Shown: in pieces, positions 9,301 to 16,041 of the stretch | How positions within the stretch are numbered: position 1 is the first letter of the stretch | Layout: each line of letters starts with the position of its first letter | Assembly (NCBI GenBank): GCA_019746355.1 | Contig: JAIESC010000191.1 | Coordinates: forward strand, 1 to 31,521 | DNA length: 31,521 nucleotides | Source: Xanthobacteraceae bacterium | GTDB lineage: Bacteria; Pseudomonadota; Alphaproteobacteria; Rhizobiales; Xanthobacteraceae | Reading direction: 5' to 3' | Translations under genes and position numbers: made by a program | Notes under the pieces: generated by a model | Told to the model about the DNA's origin: nothing | Database searches by the model: none | The model's input: the letters and a program-made list of their open reading frames with translations, nothing else

Positions 9301-10678
9301 GCCAAACATCTACACGTGGCAGCAGATCGCCAACTACACGCCGCCGCGGGACAATTTGGGGCCGCCGCTCATTCTCATCGCGCTCGGCAATCCGCCCGGC
9401 ACCTCCCTCGTTGGAACCGGCGGCGGAACGTCCGTCATCCACCCGATTCCGGGCCAGCCCCAGTTCACCCCGCCGCCGCTGCCGCTGCGCCCGGTCGCGG
9501 GCGACGGCGGCGAGCGCTTCAGCAGCGTGCCGCCGCCCAACGAGAACCGGTTCATTCCGAACGAGGTCGTGGTGCAGATTTCTTCCACCGCGCCGCCCGA
9601 TGTCATTCAAAGCATCGCCCGCGAGTTCGGCCTGACCATCATCGCCTCGCAGACGCTGACCACAACCGGCCGCACCGCCTACCGGTTCAGCTTTACCAGC
9701 AGTCGCAGCCTGCGCGACATGATCCGTGCGCTCGAGGCGCGCAGCATCGTCGCGGTGGCGCAGCCGAACTACCAGTTCCGCCTGATGCAGGGCGCCGGCG
9801 CGGGGATGAGCAAGGGCGATCCCGCCCAGTACATGCTGAACAAGCTCAGCCTCGGGCCGACGCACAATCTCGCCACCGGCAAGGGCGTCACCATCGCGGT
9901 GATCGATTCCGAGGCCGACAAGCGGCACACCGAGCTGCAGGGCACGATCTCCGAGGAGCTCGATACGCTCGGTTCAAAGGAGCCGCCGCATTCGCACGGC
10001 ACGGCGATGATCGGCGCCATCGTGTCGCGCGACCGGCTGCTCGGCGTCGCGCCCGGCGCGCGGATTCTCGCGATCCGCGCCTTCGGCGAGGCCGCAGGCT
10101 CCGCCGACGGCACGACCTTCAACATCCTCAAGGGTCTCGAGTGGGCGACCAGCCAGGGCGCCCGCGTCATCAACATGAGCTTTGCCGGCCCGCGCGACCC
10201 GTCGCTCGAGCGGGCGCTGAAGACCGCGCGCGAGAAGGGCGTGGTGCTGGTCGCGGCCGCCGGCAATGCCGGGCCGAAGTCGCCGCCGCTCTATCCCGGC
10301 GCCGACCCGAACGTGATCGCGGTGACGGCGACCGACAGCCGCGACGGCGTGTTCCGCGGCGCCAACCAGGGCACGCAGCTCTCGGTCGCGGCGCCCGGCG
10401 TCGACGTGCTCGCGCCCGCGCCGGACGAGACCTACCAGATGTCGACCGGCACCTCGATCGCGACCGCGCATGTGAGCGGCGTGGTGGCGCTGATGCTGGA
10501 GCGCGATCCGTCGCTCACGCCCGTCGACGTGCGCAAGATCCTGGAGGCGACCGCGACCGACCTCGGGCCGAAGGGCAAGGATGCGCAATACGGCTGGGGC
10601 CTGGTCAATCCGAGGAAGGCGCTGGAGGCGGTCGACGCGCGCAAGAAGACCGGCGACGCCACGCCGACGACACGGTAG
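6338..10678 (+). CDS. Two-partner secretion exoprotein with C-terminal subtilisin-like (S8) protease domain
   Basis: This is a secreted protein of 1446 residues. GTG 6338, ten bases after the tpsB stop and behind a GGGGG stretch, starts a clear signal peptide (RKLLLATSALVPLGLASALA). Domains in order: the TPS/filamentous haemagglutinin N-terminal domain (about 20-210; motifs VINWQSFNIGAGETT and VFVINPNGVLIGAG), then a beta-helical Gly/Ser/Thr-rich region to about 600. GLUG repeats follow (about 680-900; GGLVGYSTSA, GGLVGTNYG, GGLVGVNAG, GGLIG). A Pro-rich linker (about 970-1060) leads to a propeptide-like segment (about 1070-1165; PNEVVVQISS to AQPNYQFRL). The S8 domain has Asp1190 (AVIDSEAD), His1220 (HSHGTAMIG), Asn1310 (AAAGNAGP) and Ser1373 (GTSIATAHVSG), all intact. 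It may be surface-tethered or self-released by its protease. TPS passengers rarely end in an S8 peptidase. Confidence 0.93.
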   Translation: MRKLLLATSALVPLGLASALANPLGGQVVGGSAAIGGTGTSTVTVTQSSQNAVINWQSFNIGAGETTRFIQPNSSATMLNRVTGDPNPSQILGTLTGNGRVFVINPNGVLIGAGAVVNTAGFVASTHDISNADFMAGRYNFNIPGNPTASVVNLGNITATNSGFAALVAPGVRNSGTITATFGKIGLASANGFSLDLYGDKLITIGVSDSIAAAVKDVATGQTLKSLVQNDGKLKANGGTVQLSAVTARTMVDSVINTSGVIEARSIGSRNGKIVLGGPAASTKIAGAPTQTVKVSGTLDVSSRKAKGGTIEVTGESIVLAAATLDASGATGGGKVLIGGDTGGGTLNAAVASLSKAQLEAAPIPTATSVSIDAASSIDASAKGSGDGGKVIVWSDGATTFNGSILARGGAAAGNGGFVEVSGHETLSFNGSVNIGASNGQRGTLLLDPLNARIDTTAGIGVITVASIQAALASGDVIVTTGAVGPQAGDLTVDAAITWGSGNNLGLFAHRNVNVNANITATNGGDVALVADQTGTGTGTVIFNGGAQVSTSGEVNIAYNPTSYTSPTNYSPFVAGGALLTAYMLVNNATDLQNIGTNLAGNYALGRDIDMSGVSGFVPIGSGSGAYTGKFFGFNHTISNLTFTSGASLVGLFSELGSTALVEYLTLKNFNVTSTTAGANVGTLAGQSQGEIRNIYVDNSTVQAASGGYAGGLVGYSTSATAVIADSKVGADVTVSGAGASTGGVVGYNDGDAQIARVWARGAVSSDGGDVGGLVGTNYGTILDSGATGAVDVTGASLVSAGGFAGYNGSVGILSRVFATGDVTGGSGTSLRLGGLVGVNAGAIDQAYARGDVQGGAGASSGGLIGEATFTSSVQSTYATGSVIGAIAGGLIGTRDGTVNESYYDQTVFPGLGAGSGSQTGITGKTTAQLQAALQSGFSSTTWGFTPGVNSNYPHLLVTAPASDFPFNSPTMLKTGPNNNDNASDQVPPNIYTWQQIANYTPPRDNLGPPLILIALGNPPGTSLVGTGGGTSVIHPIPGQPQFTPPPLPLRPVAGDGGERFSSVPPPNENRFIPNEVVVQISSTAPPDVIQSIAREFGLTIIASQTLTTTGRTAYRFSFTSSRSLRDMIRALEARSIVAVAQPNYQFRLMQGAGAGMSKGDPAQYMLNKLSLGPTHNLATGKGVTIAVIDSEADKRHTELQGTISEELDTLGSKEPPHSHGTAMIGAIVSRDRLLGVAPGARILAIRAFGEAAGSADGTTFNILKGLEWATSQGARVINMSFAGPRDPSLERALKTAREKGVVLVAAAGNAGPKSPPLYPGADPNVIAVTATDSRDGVFRGANQGTQLSVAAPGVDVLAPAPDETYQMSTGTSIATAHVSGVVALMLERDPSLTPVDVRKILEATATDLGPKGKDAQYGWGLVNPRKALEAVDARKKTGDATPTTR

Positions 10679-10686
10679 GACGCCGC

Positions 10687-10845
10687 CTATCCCGATATCG
10701 GCCGGTCGCTGTCGTCCAGCAGGATGCGCTCGGCGCTGCCCTGCAGATCTTCGTATTGATCGTGCCTGAGCGCCCACATGAAGGCGAACAGCCCGAGCAA
10801 CCCGAGCCCCAGCGCGACCGGCACCAGAAAATAGAAATCTGTCAT
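10687..10845 (-). CDS. ccoS: cbb3-type oxidase assembly protein CcoS/FixS
   Basis: This 52-residue protein has one N-terminal membrane helix (FLVPVALGLGLLGLFAFMWA) followed by a short acidic tail with the conserved layout RHDQYEDLQGSAERIL. CcoS is needed for cofactor insertion (haem b and CuB) into CcoN. The gene follows ccoI with a 4-bp ATGA overlap, the usual ccoI-ccoS arrangement. It ends nine bases from the convergent tpsA stop, and no terminator hairpin is evident in the short gap. Confidence 0.92.
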   Translation of the reverse strand: MTDFYFLVPVALGLGLLGLFAFMWALRHDQYEDLQGSAERILLDDSDRPISG

Positions 10846-13100
10846 CGGGCGGGCTCCGCAGCCATTGAGGTTTCGGCGCTGGTGCCGCCGGCATGATCGA
10901 CGGCCGCGTCGCTGCCCAGCCGCAGTGCGTTCGCGACGACGAGCAGCGACGAGAGCGACATCGCGACAGCCGCGATCAGCGGCGTAACGTGACCCAGCAC
11001 TGCAAGAGGCACGGCGACCGCGTTGTAGGCGATGGCGAGCCACAGATTTTGCCGTGTCAGCGTTCTGGCGTTGCGCGCAATCGCCATGGCCCGAGGCACC
11101 GCCAGGAGGCTCGTCTGGAGGAACACCAGATCGGCGGCATTGCGGCCGATGTCCGCGGCGCTCGCCGGCGCCATCGACACGTGGGCTGCCGCGAGCGCGG
11201 GTGCATCGTTGAGGCCATCTCCGACCATGAGGGTCTTGTGGCCGGACGCTGCGATCGCTGTCAGGCGCGCGACCTTGTTTCGCGGCAGCATCTGCGCGTG
11301 ACAGCGGACATCGAGCAGGGCGGCGATCCGCCGGACCGGCGCGTCGCCGTCGCCGGAAACGATTTCCACCGCCATTCCATCGGCCCGGAGCGCGGCCACC
11401 GCCTCCCGTGCATGCGGGCGCGGCCGTTCTTCGAAATCGAAGCCGGCCAGGAATTTTCCGTCCCTGGACAGCACGACGGCGGCCGCGGTCGGCTTGGCGC
11501 GGGCCTGATCCGCAGACAGCGCCCATGCGGGCCGGCCCAGCCGGTAGATCGCTTCGCCGACGCGGGCCTGAAGTCCCGACCCGGGTTGTTCGGACAGGCA
11601 GTCCGGGTTGATCGGATGTCCCGGGTCGCCATGGACGGCCAGGGCCCGCGAGTAAGGATGCCGGGAATGCTTGGCCAGAGAGCCTGCAAGAGCGAGGGCC
11701 TCCTGGTCGACCGTGCCGTTGCTCGCCAGTGCCGGCACCTCGACGGTCAGCGTGCCGGTCTTGTCGAAAACGACCGTGTCCACCTCCGCGAGACGCTCCA
11801 GCGCACCGCCGTCCTTCAGCATGATGCCCAGCTCGAACAGCCGCCGCGCCGCCACGACCTGCACCATCGGCACTGCGAGGCCCAGCGCGCAGGGGCAGGT
11901 GATGATCAGAACGGCGATCGCGATCACGATGGAGCGGTGTGCATCGCCGGACACGATCATCCAGCCGAGGAATGTGAGCAGGGCCGTGCCATGCACCACC
12001 GGCGCATACAACCGCGCGGCGCGGTCGGCGATGCGGCGATAGGCCGAGCGGCCGGCTTCCGCGGCCTCCATCATCCGGATCATCTCTGCCAGAAACGACT
12101 CGTTTGCCGCCGCGGTCGCGGCGATGGTGAGAGGACCGGTCAGATTGAGCATGCCGGCACGGACCACGGTGCCCGCCGTTGCAGGCTGAGGCACGCTTTC
12201 GCCCGACACCAGCGAGCCGTCGATATCCGAGCGCCCCTCCACGACCTGGCCATCGACCGGAATGCGTTCGCCGGCCGCGAGCAGGATGGTCATGCCGGGC
12301 CTGATCTCGCCGACCGGCAGGTACACGGCGGAGCCGTCGGGCTGCCGGATCAGCGCGCCCCGCGCGCCGAGCCGCGCCAGGCCCGTCACGGCGGCGCGGG
12401 CGCGGTCCCGCATCATGTGATCGAGCGTGCGCCCGATCAGCAGAAAGAACAGCAGCGACACCGATGCATCGAAATAGGCGTGCGGGCCGTGATGCACCGT
12501 TTCGTAGAGGCTCAGGCCGAATGCGAGCAGCACGCCGATCGATATCGGAACATCCATGTTGGTCCGGCCGTGCCGCAGGCAGCTCCATGCCGAGCGGAAG
12601 AAGACCCGTCCGGAATAGCCGAGCGTGGGAAGCGCAATGAGCGCCGAGATCCAGTGGAACAGGTCGCGGGTTTGCGCATCGGCTCCCGACCAGATCGAGA
12701 CGGAAAGCAGCATGATGTTCATCGCCGCAAAGCCGGCCACCGCCAGCGCGGCGAGTAGCTCGCGCAGCGTGCCGTCATCCGCCTCCGCATCGAGGTCGCT
12801 GAGATGCGCGGCGTAGCCGATCGCGCACAGCGTCTCGAGCAGCGGCGGAACCTGGCCGCTGCCGTCCCAGCGCACCGTGACGCGCCGGGTCGACAAGTGG
12901 ACGCGGGCGGCGGTCACGCCGGGAAGGGCGCCGAGCACCGCTTCGATGCTCTTGATGCAGGCGCCGCAATGAACGCCGGGAACGGACAAATCGGTCTGGC
13001 GCAGGCCGCCGCCGAGCGGGCGGCTGGCCAGCACGATTTCATCGGCCGTCGTGCCGTGAGGCATCGCTGCGGCCGCGGCGGCTGGCGCACAGCAGTTCAT
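10842..13100 (-). CDS. ccoI: Copper-transporting P1B-type ATPase CcoI/FixI
   Basis: This 752-residue inner-membrane Cu+ ATPase supplies copper for cbb3 oxidase assembly. The N-terminus is Cys-rich (MNCCAPAAAAAAMPHG), followed by one heavy-metal-associated domain with VHCGACIKSIE (about 55-65). The membrane metal site is ITCPCALGLAVP, phosphorylation is at DKTGTLT, the nucleotide-domain motif is KHSRHPYSRAL, and the hinge is MVGDGLNDAPAL. Eight membrane helices are expected. The start at 13100 is preferred because GGAG lies seven bases upstream; the frame is open to 13205 but those codons lie in a palindromic repeat. It overlaps ccoS and is separated from the ccoNOQP group by about 130 bp of repeat DNA, so it may have its own promoter. 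Confidence 0.95.
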   Translation of the reverse strand: MNCCAPAAAAAAMPHGTTADEIVLASRPLGGGLRQTDLSVPGVHCGACIKSIEAVLGALPGVTAARVHLSTRRVTVRWDGSGQVPPLLETLCAIGYAAHLSDLDAEADDGTLRELLAALAVAGFAAMNIMLLSVSIWSGADAQTRDLFHWISALIALPTLGYSGRVFFRSAWSCLRHGRTNMDVPISIGVLLAFGLSLYETVHHGPHAYFDASVSLLFFLLIGRTLDHMMRDRARAAVTGLARLGARGALIRQPDGSAVYLPVGEIRPGMTILLAAGERIPVDGQVVEGRSDIDGSLVSGESVPQPATAGTVVRAGMLNLTGPLTIAATAAANESFLAEMIRMMEAAEAGRSAYRRIADRAARLYAPVVHGTALLTFLGWMIVSGDAHRSIVIAIAVLIITCPCALGLAVPMVQVVAARRLFELGIMLKDGGALERLAEVDTVVFDKTGTLTVEVPALASNGTVDQEALALAGSLAKHSRHPYSRALAVHGDPGHPINPDCLSEQPGSGLQARVGEAIYRLGRPAWALSADQARAKPTAAAVVLSRDGKFLAGFDFEERPRPHAREAVAALRADGMAVEIVSGDGDAPVRRIAALLDVRCHAQMLPRNKVARLTAIAASGHKTLMVGDGLNDAPALAAAHVSMAPASAADIGRNAADLVFLQTSLLAVPRAMAIARNARTLTRQNLWLAIAYNAVAVPLAVLGHVTPLIAAVAMSLSSLLVVANALRLGSDAAVDHAGGTSAETSMAAEPAR

Positions 13101-13133
13101 CGCTTGCTCCGATCCGAGGCCAATCGGCCTCTC

Positions 13134-13182
13134 GCGCATGTCCCGGAAAAGTGGACACCGGTTTTCCGAAAAGGACATGCGC
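13134..13182. repeat. Rhizobiales palindromic repeat, copy 1
   Basis: GCGCATGTCC (13134-13143) and GGACATGCGC (13173-13182) form perfect arms. Inside them GGAAAA (13145-13150) pairs with TTTTCC (13162-13167). The overall pattern (CATG-TCC-GGAAAA...CCGGTTTTCC-GAAAA-GGACATG...CAAAC) is the dispersed repeat seen again at 25467-25539. It lies just upstream of ccoI. Confidence 0.75.
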
Positions 13183-13196
13183 AAACGTAGGAATCG

Positions 13197-13234
13197 AGAG
13201 CGCATCCCGGTTCATCTTGACCGGGATGCGCTCT
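13197..13234 (-). terminator. Strong hairpin at the end of the DUF2189 gene
   Basis: AGAGCGCATCCCGGT (13197-13211) pairs perfectly with its complement at 13220-13234, giving a 15-bp stem and 8-nt loop. It overlaps the stop codon of the DUF2189 gene (13233-13235), so it probably ends or stabilises the ccoNOQP-downstream transcript. There is no clear T-run. Together with the adjacent repeat it separates the operon from ccoI-ccoS. Confidence 0.65.
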
Positions 13235-14021
13235 AGGTCCGTATCGCCCGGTAGACATGCCACGTCCCGTGTCCGACGACCGGAAACACCACGATCAGGC
13301 CCAGCAATCCGGTCGCCAGCGAAACGAGAAACAGTGCGAGAACGATCGCGCCCCAGGTCAGCATGGCCGGGAGGTTGTTCCAGACCAGCGCCATGCTGGT
13401 CCCCATTGCCGTCAGCGCGTCGACGCGCTCGTTGAGCAGCATCGGAATGGCAAACACGCTGATCGCGAAAGAGAAGGCCGCAAACAGCGCGCCGACCGCG
13501 CTGCCGACCAGCAGCATGGCCCATCCCTCCGGTGTCGTGAACAGCATCGGCGCGATGTGATCGAGGCCGGGAAACGGCCGTAGCCCGAAGAACAGCGCAT
13601 AGATGATGACCGCGGCACGCATCCACAGCAGCATCAGCAGACACAGCAGCACGCCGGTGAACAGGACTTGCGCGCCTGACGCGGGCTTCACGAAAATCAT
13701 GTCCCAGAGGCTCGCCGTTTTACCCGCGGCGAGGCACCGGCTCTTTTCGTAGAGGCCTATGGCGAGCAGCGGCCCCACCACCATGAACCCGGCAAAGGCC
13801 GGAAACAGGATGTAGTCCCAGCCGAAAGCGAACAGCCCGGCGACGATGACGACCGACACCAGAAAGACCAGCAAGCCGTAACAAAGGCTTGGCGCCGGCC
13901 CGCTCGTCAGATCGCGCCAGCCGTCGGCCAGCCAGCGAAAGGCGATGGTCGGCGGCAGATTGCGGCCCCAGGTTTTCTCGCGGGGCGTGGGTGGCATCAC
14001 AATCGGTATCGTATCGGTCAT
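13233..14021 (-). CDS. DUF2189 integral membrane protein in the cbb3 operon
   Basis: This 262-residue inner-membrane protein has about six transmembrane segments (for example LLVFLVSVVIVAGLFAFGWD and LFTGVLLCLLMLLWMRAAVI). Family features are the N-terminal RWLADGWRDL, the GPLLAIGLYEKSR loop and the C-terminal GLLGLIVVFPVVGHGTWHVY. That pattern matches DUF2189, whose function is unknown. The ATG at 14021 overlaps the stop of the preceding small gene (ATGA), so it is translationally coupled to the cbb3 operon. It occupies the place where fixG/fixH are usually found, so a role in cbb3 assembly or in membrane physiology at low oxygen is a reasonable but unproven guess. Confidence 0.85.
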   Translation of the reverse strand: MTDTIPIVMPPTPREKTWGRNLPPTIAFRWLADGWRDLTSGPAPSLCYGLLVFLVSVVIVAGLFAFGWDYILFPAFAGFMVVGPLLAIGLYEKSRCLAAGKTASLWDMIFVKPASGAQVLFTGVLLCLLMLLWMRAAVIIYALFFGLRPFPGLDHIAPMLFTTPEGWAMLLVGSAVGALFAAFSFAISVFAIPMLLNERVDALTAMGTSMALVWNNLPAMLTWGAIVLALFLVSLATGLLGLIVVFPVVGHGTWHVYRAIRT

Positions 14022-14263
14022 CGCCGTTCGGCCTCCGCTGTTGCCTTGGGCGCCTGGCGCGCGGGCGCACAGGACGATTTCGCCGCGCGGAACTGGCTGC
14101 TTGCGCCGCCCGCTTCCCGCAGATGCTCGACGCAATCCGGCTGCGAGAGGAATGCCACGTAGACGAGGTGCGAATTTGCGCCGACGAGCATCAGCGCGCC
14201 AATCCCGGCGAGCAGCCAGATCGCCAGTTTGGTCCGGATCGTCAAGGCGGGCGCGGTTGTCAC
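14018..14263 (-). CDS. Small single-pass membrane protein of the cbb3 operon
   Basis: This 81-residue protein has an N-terminal cytoplasmic stretch with Arg/Lys, one membrane helix (LAIWLLAGIGALMLVGANSH) and a C-terminal, probably periplasmic, tail with two cysteines (QPDCVEHL and SSCAP). It starts with GTG in a GTGA overlap with the ccoP stop, and its own stop overlaps the next start, so it is locked into the operon. No family is recognised. The topology loosely recalls FixH (one N-terminal helix plus periplasmic part), but it is half the usual length and lacks obvious FixH motifs. The two cysteines are worth noting in a locus concerned with copper and cytochrome assembly. Confidence 0.75.
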   Translation of the reverse strand: MTTAPALTIRTKLAIWLLAGIGALMLVGANSHLVYVAFLSQPDCVEHLREAGGASSQFRAAKSSCAPARQAPKATAEAERR

Positions 14264-15141
14264 GGCTTGCCCTCCCGCAAGCTGGCCACGTAAAGCGCAA
14301 GGATTTTCCGTTCAGCAGCCGTGAGACGGCCTTCCCACGAAGGCATCAGACCCTGGCGGCCGCTCCATACGCTTGCGACGATGGACTGCGTGTCGCCGCC
14401 GTAGATCCAGTTCTTGTCGGTCAGGTCCGGGCCGCCGACTTCGACATTGCCCTTGCCGTCCTTGCCATGACAGGACGCACAGCTCGCATCGAATGTGGTC
14501 TTTCCGGCGGCGAGATTGGCTGCCGTCAGGGCCTTTGCCGCGGCCGGATCGGACAAGGTCCGCACGTAGTCGACGACATTGTCGACCTCCGCCGGTTGCA
14601 GCATCTTGTCCCGTCCAAAGGGCATCATTTGCGACACCCTGGATTTCGGGTGAGCGGAATTGATGCCGACCCGGATGGTCTCTGCGATGGCTTGCGGATC
14701 GCCGCCCCACATCCAGGATGCGGTTGTCAGGTTGGGAAAGCCACGTCCGCCCTTGGCGTCGGTGCCGTGACACACGGCACAATTGTCGCCGAACAGTGTG
14801 CGGCCGGTCTGGCGCACGATCGTCATCAGGCGAGGGTTCGCCTGAATGTCCGCGAAGCTGCCCGTCTCGATGCTCTTGATCCATGCACTGCGCTCGAGCG
14901 CCGCCTGCCCAATGGCCTCCTGGACCGTCGTACGCTGATCGACGCCGAGCAGACCCTTGGTGTAGGTCGCCCCGAGCGGCCAAGCCGGCATCAGCACCCA
15001 GTAGCCCAGCGAAAACAGCGCCGTTGCGATCAGAAAGAAATACACCGCGCGCGGCACCGGCGTGTTCAGCTCCTTGATGCCGTTCCACTCGTGACCGGTG
15101 GTCAGATATCCGGTGTGCGGGTCCCGTTCCTCTAGTGCCAC
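14260..15141 (-). CDS. ccoP: cbb3 oxidase dihaem subunit III, CcoP/FixP
   Basis: This 293-residue, membrane-anchored dihaem cytochrome c passes electrons from the bc1 complex and soluble cytochromes towards CcoO/CcoN. The N-terminus has the conserved ERDPHTGYLTTGHEWNGIKE, followed by an anchor helix (VYFFLIATALFSLGYWVLMP). Two class I haem sites follow: CAVCH (first domain, Met in SQMMPFG) and CASCH (second domain, Met in QGLMPSW). The length is normal for CcoP. The start codon is GTG, and the gene overlaps ccoQ by ten bases and the next small gene by four. Confidence 0.97.
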   Translation of the reverse strand: MALEERDPHTGYLTTGHEWNGIKELNTPVPRAVYFFLIATALFSLGYWVLMPAWPLGATYTKGLLGVDQRTTVQEAIGQAALERSAWIKSIETGSFADIQANPRLMTIVRQTGRTLFGDNCAVCHGTDAKGGRGFPNLTTASWMWGGDPQAIAETIRVGINSAHPKSRVSQMMPFGRDKMLQPAEVDNVVDYVRTLSDPAAAKALTAANLAAGKTTFDASCASCHGKDGKGNVEVGGPDLTDKNWIYGGDTQSIVASVWSGRQGLMPSWEGRLTAAERKILALYVASLREGKP

Positions 15142-15302
15142 GGCCGGTCCTCCTCGCGAAGGATCGATTTTGCTGCGTTGTCGAAGCGTTTCCGGTTCGA
15201 CGGCCAGTACGCATACACGACGACCGCCAATGACAGCGCCATCAGATAGAACAGGCCGAACGACTTGGAGAACCAGACCGCGCTGTCGTGCTCGATGCCC
15301 AT
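15132..15302 (-). CDS. ccoQ: cbb3 oxidase subunit CcoQ/FixQ
   Basis: This 56-residue protein has one transmembrane helix (LFYLMALSLAVVVYAYWP) and the typical basic/acidic tail ending RFDNAAKSILREEDRPWH. CcoQ stabilises the CcoNOP complex. The ATG at 15302 (MGIEHDSAVW) has AGGA upstream and lies five bases after the ccoO stop; codons further upstream in frame belong to ccoO. Confidence 0.93.
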   Translation of the reverse strand: MGIEHDSAVWFSKSFGLFYLMALSLAVVVYAYWPSNRKRFDNAAKSILREEDRPWH

Positions 15303-15306
15303 CGTC

Positions 15307-16041
15307 CTATTCCTTTGCGGCCGCGGTCTTGTGGGCGGCATCGGTCAGTCGGCCCAGGATCTGCAGGTAGGCAACGACTGCATCCATCTCGGTCAATCGA
15401 CCGGGCGTGCCGTCGAAGGCACGCACCGCGGTGCCCTTGCCGTAACGGGCGGTGACACCGTCGGCAGCCTGCGAGTCCGGCGTCGCCTGGCCGTAGGCGT
15501 CCGATTCCGCATTCGCAATCATGTCATCGGTGTAGGGGACGCCGACCGCGCGCATCGCCTTGAGATGCGCGCCGAGGTCGTCGATGCGCAGATCGGTTCG
15601 ACCGAGCCAGGCATAGGCAGGCATGATCGACACCGGCACCACATCGCGGGGATTGTTGAGGTGTGCAACGTGCCATGCGTCGGAGTACTTTTCGCCAATT
15701 CGCGCGAGGTCGGGTCCGGTGCGCTTGGAGCCCCAAAGCATCGGATGGTCGTATTTCGACTCGACTGCGAGCGAGTAGGGGCCGTAGCGCTCCACCTCGT
15801 CGCGCAGCGTGCGGATCATTTGCGAGTGGCAGGCGTAGCAGCCCTCGCGGACGTAGATGTTCCGCCCGGCAAGCTCCAGCGGCGTATACACCCGCATGCC
15901 GGGCGCCGCTTCGACGGTCTGATGGATCGTGAACAGCGGTGCGATCTCGACGAGACCGCCGATGCTGGCAACGCCGATGATCGCCAGCGTGAGACCGATG
16001 GCTTTTCGCTCCAGGCGATAGTGCAGCCCGAACATGGTCAT
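15307..16041 (-). CDS. ccoO: cbb3 oxidase monohaem subunit II, CcoO/FixO
   Basis: This 244-residue, membrane-anchored cytochrome c transfers electrons from CcoP to CcoN. It has one N-terminal helix (AIGLTLAIIGVASIGGLVEI), one haem motif in REGCYACHSQMIRTL, the conserved KRTGPDLARIGEKYSD and a likely axial Met in VSIMPAY. The ATG overlaps the ccoN stop (ATGA) behind a GGGAG site. A second in-frame ATG two codons later is an alternative start. Confidence 0.97.
   Translation of the reverse strand: MTMFGLHYRLERKAIGLTLAIIGVASIGGLVEIAPLFTIHQTVEAAPGMRVYTPLELAGRNIYVREGCYACHSQMIRTLRDEVERYGPYSLAVESKYDHPMLWGSKRTGPDLARIGEKYSDAWHVAHLNNPRDVVPVSIMPAYAWLGRTDLRIDDLGAHLKAMRAVGVPYTDDMIANAESDAYGQATPDSQAADGVTARYGKGTAVRAFDGTPGRLTEMDAVVAYLQILGRLTDAAHKTAAAKE

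Noticed and set aside
6308..9928. A 1206-codon open frame on the minus strand opposite the TPS exoprotein
   Set aside because: High-GC codon usage of the plus-strand gene leaves the antisense frame open. Its translation is low-complexity Arg/Ala/Gly/Asp with no domain, and the plus-strand product is unmistakable.
10893..12758. A 621-codon plus-strand frame opposite ccoI
   Set aside because: It is the antisense shadow of ccoI: composition is Arg/Gln/His-rich without membrane segments or motifs, and it has no ribosome site.
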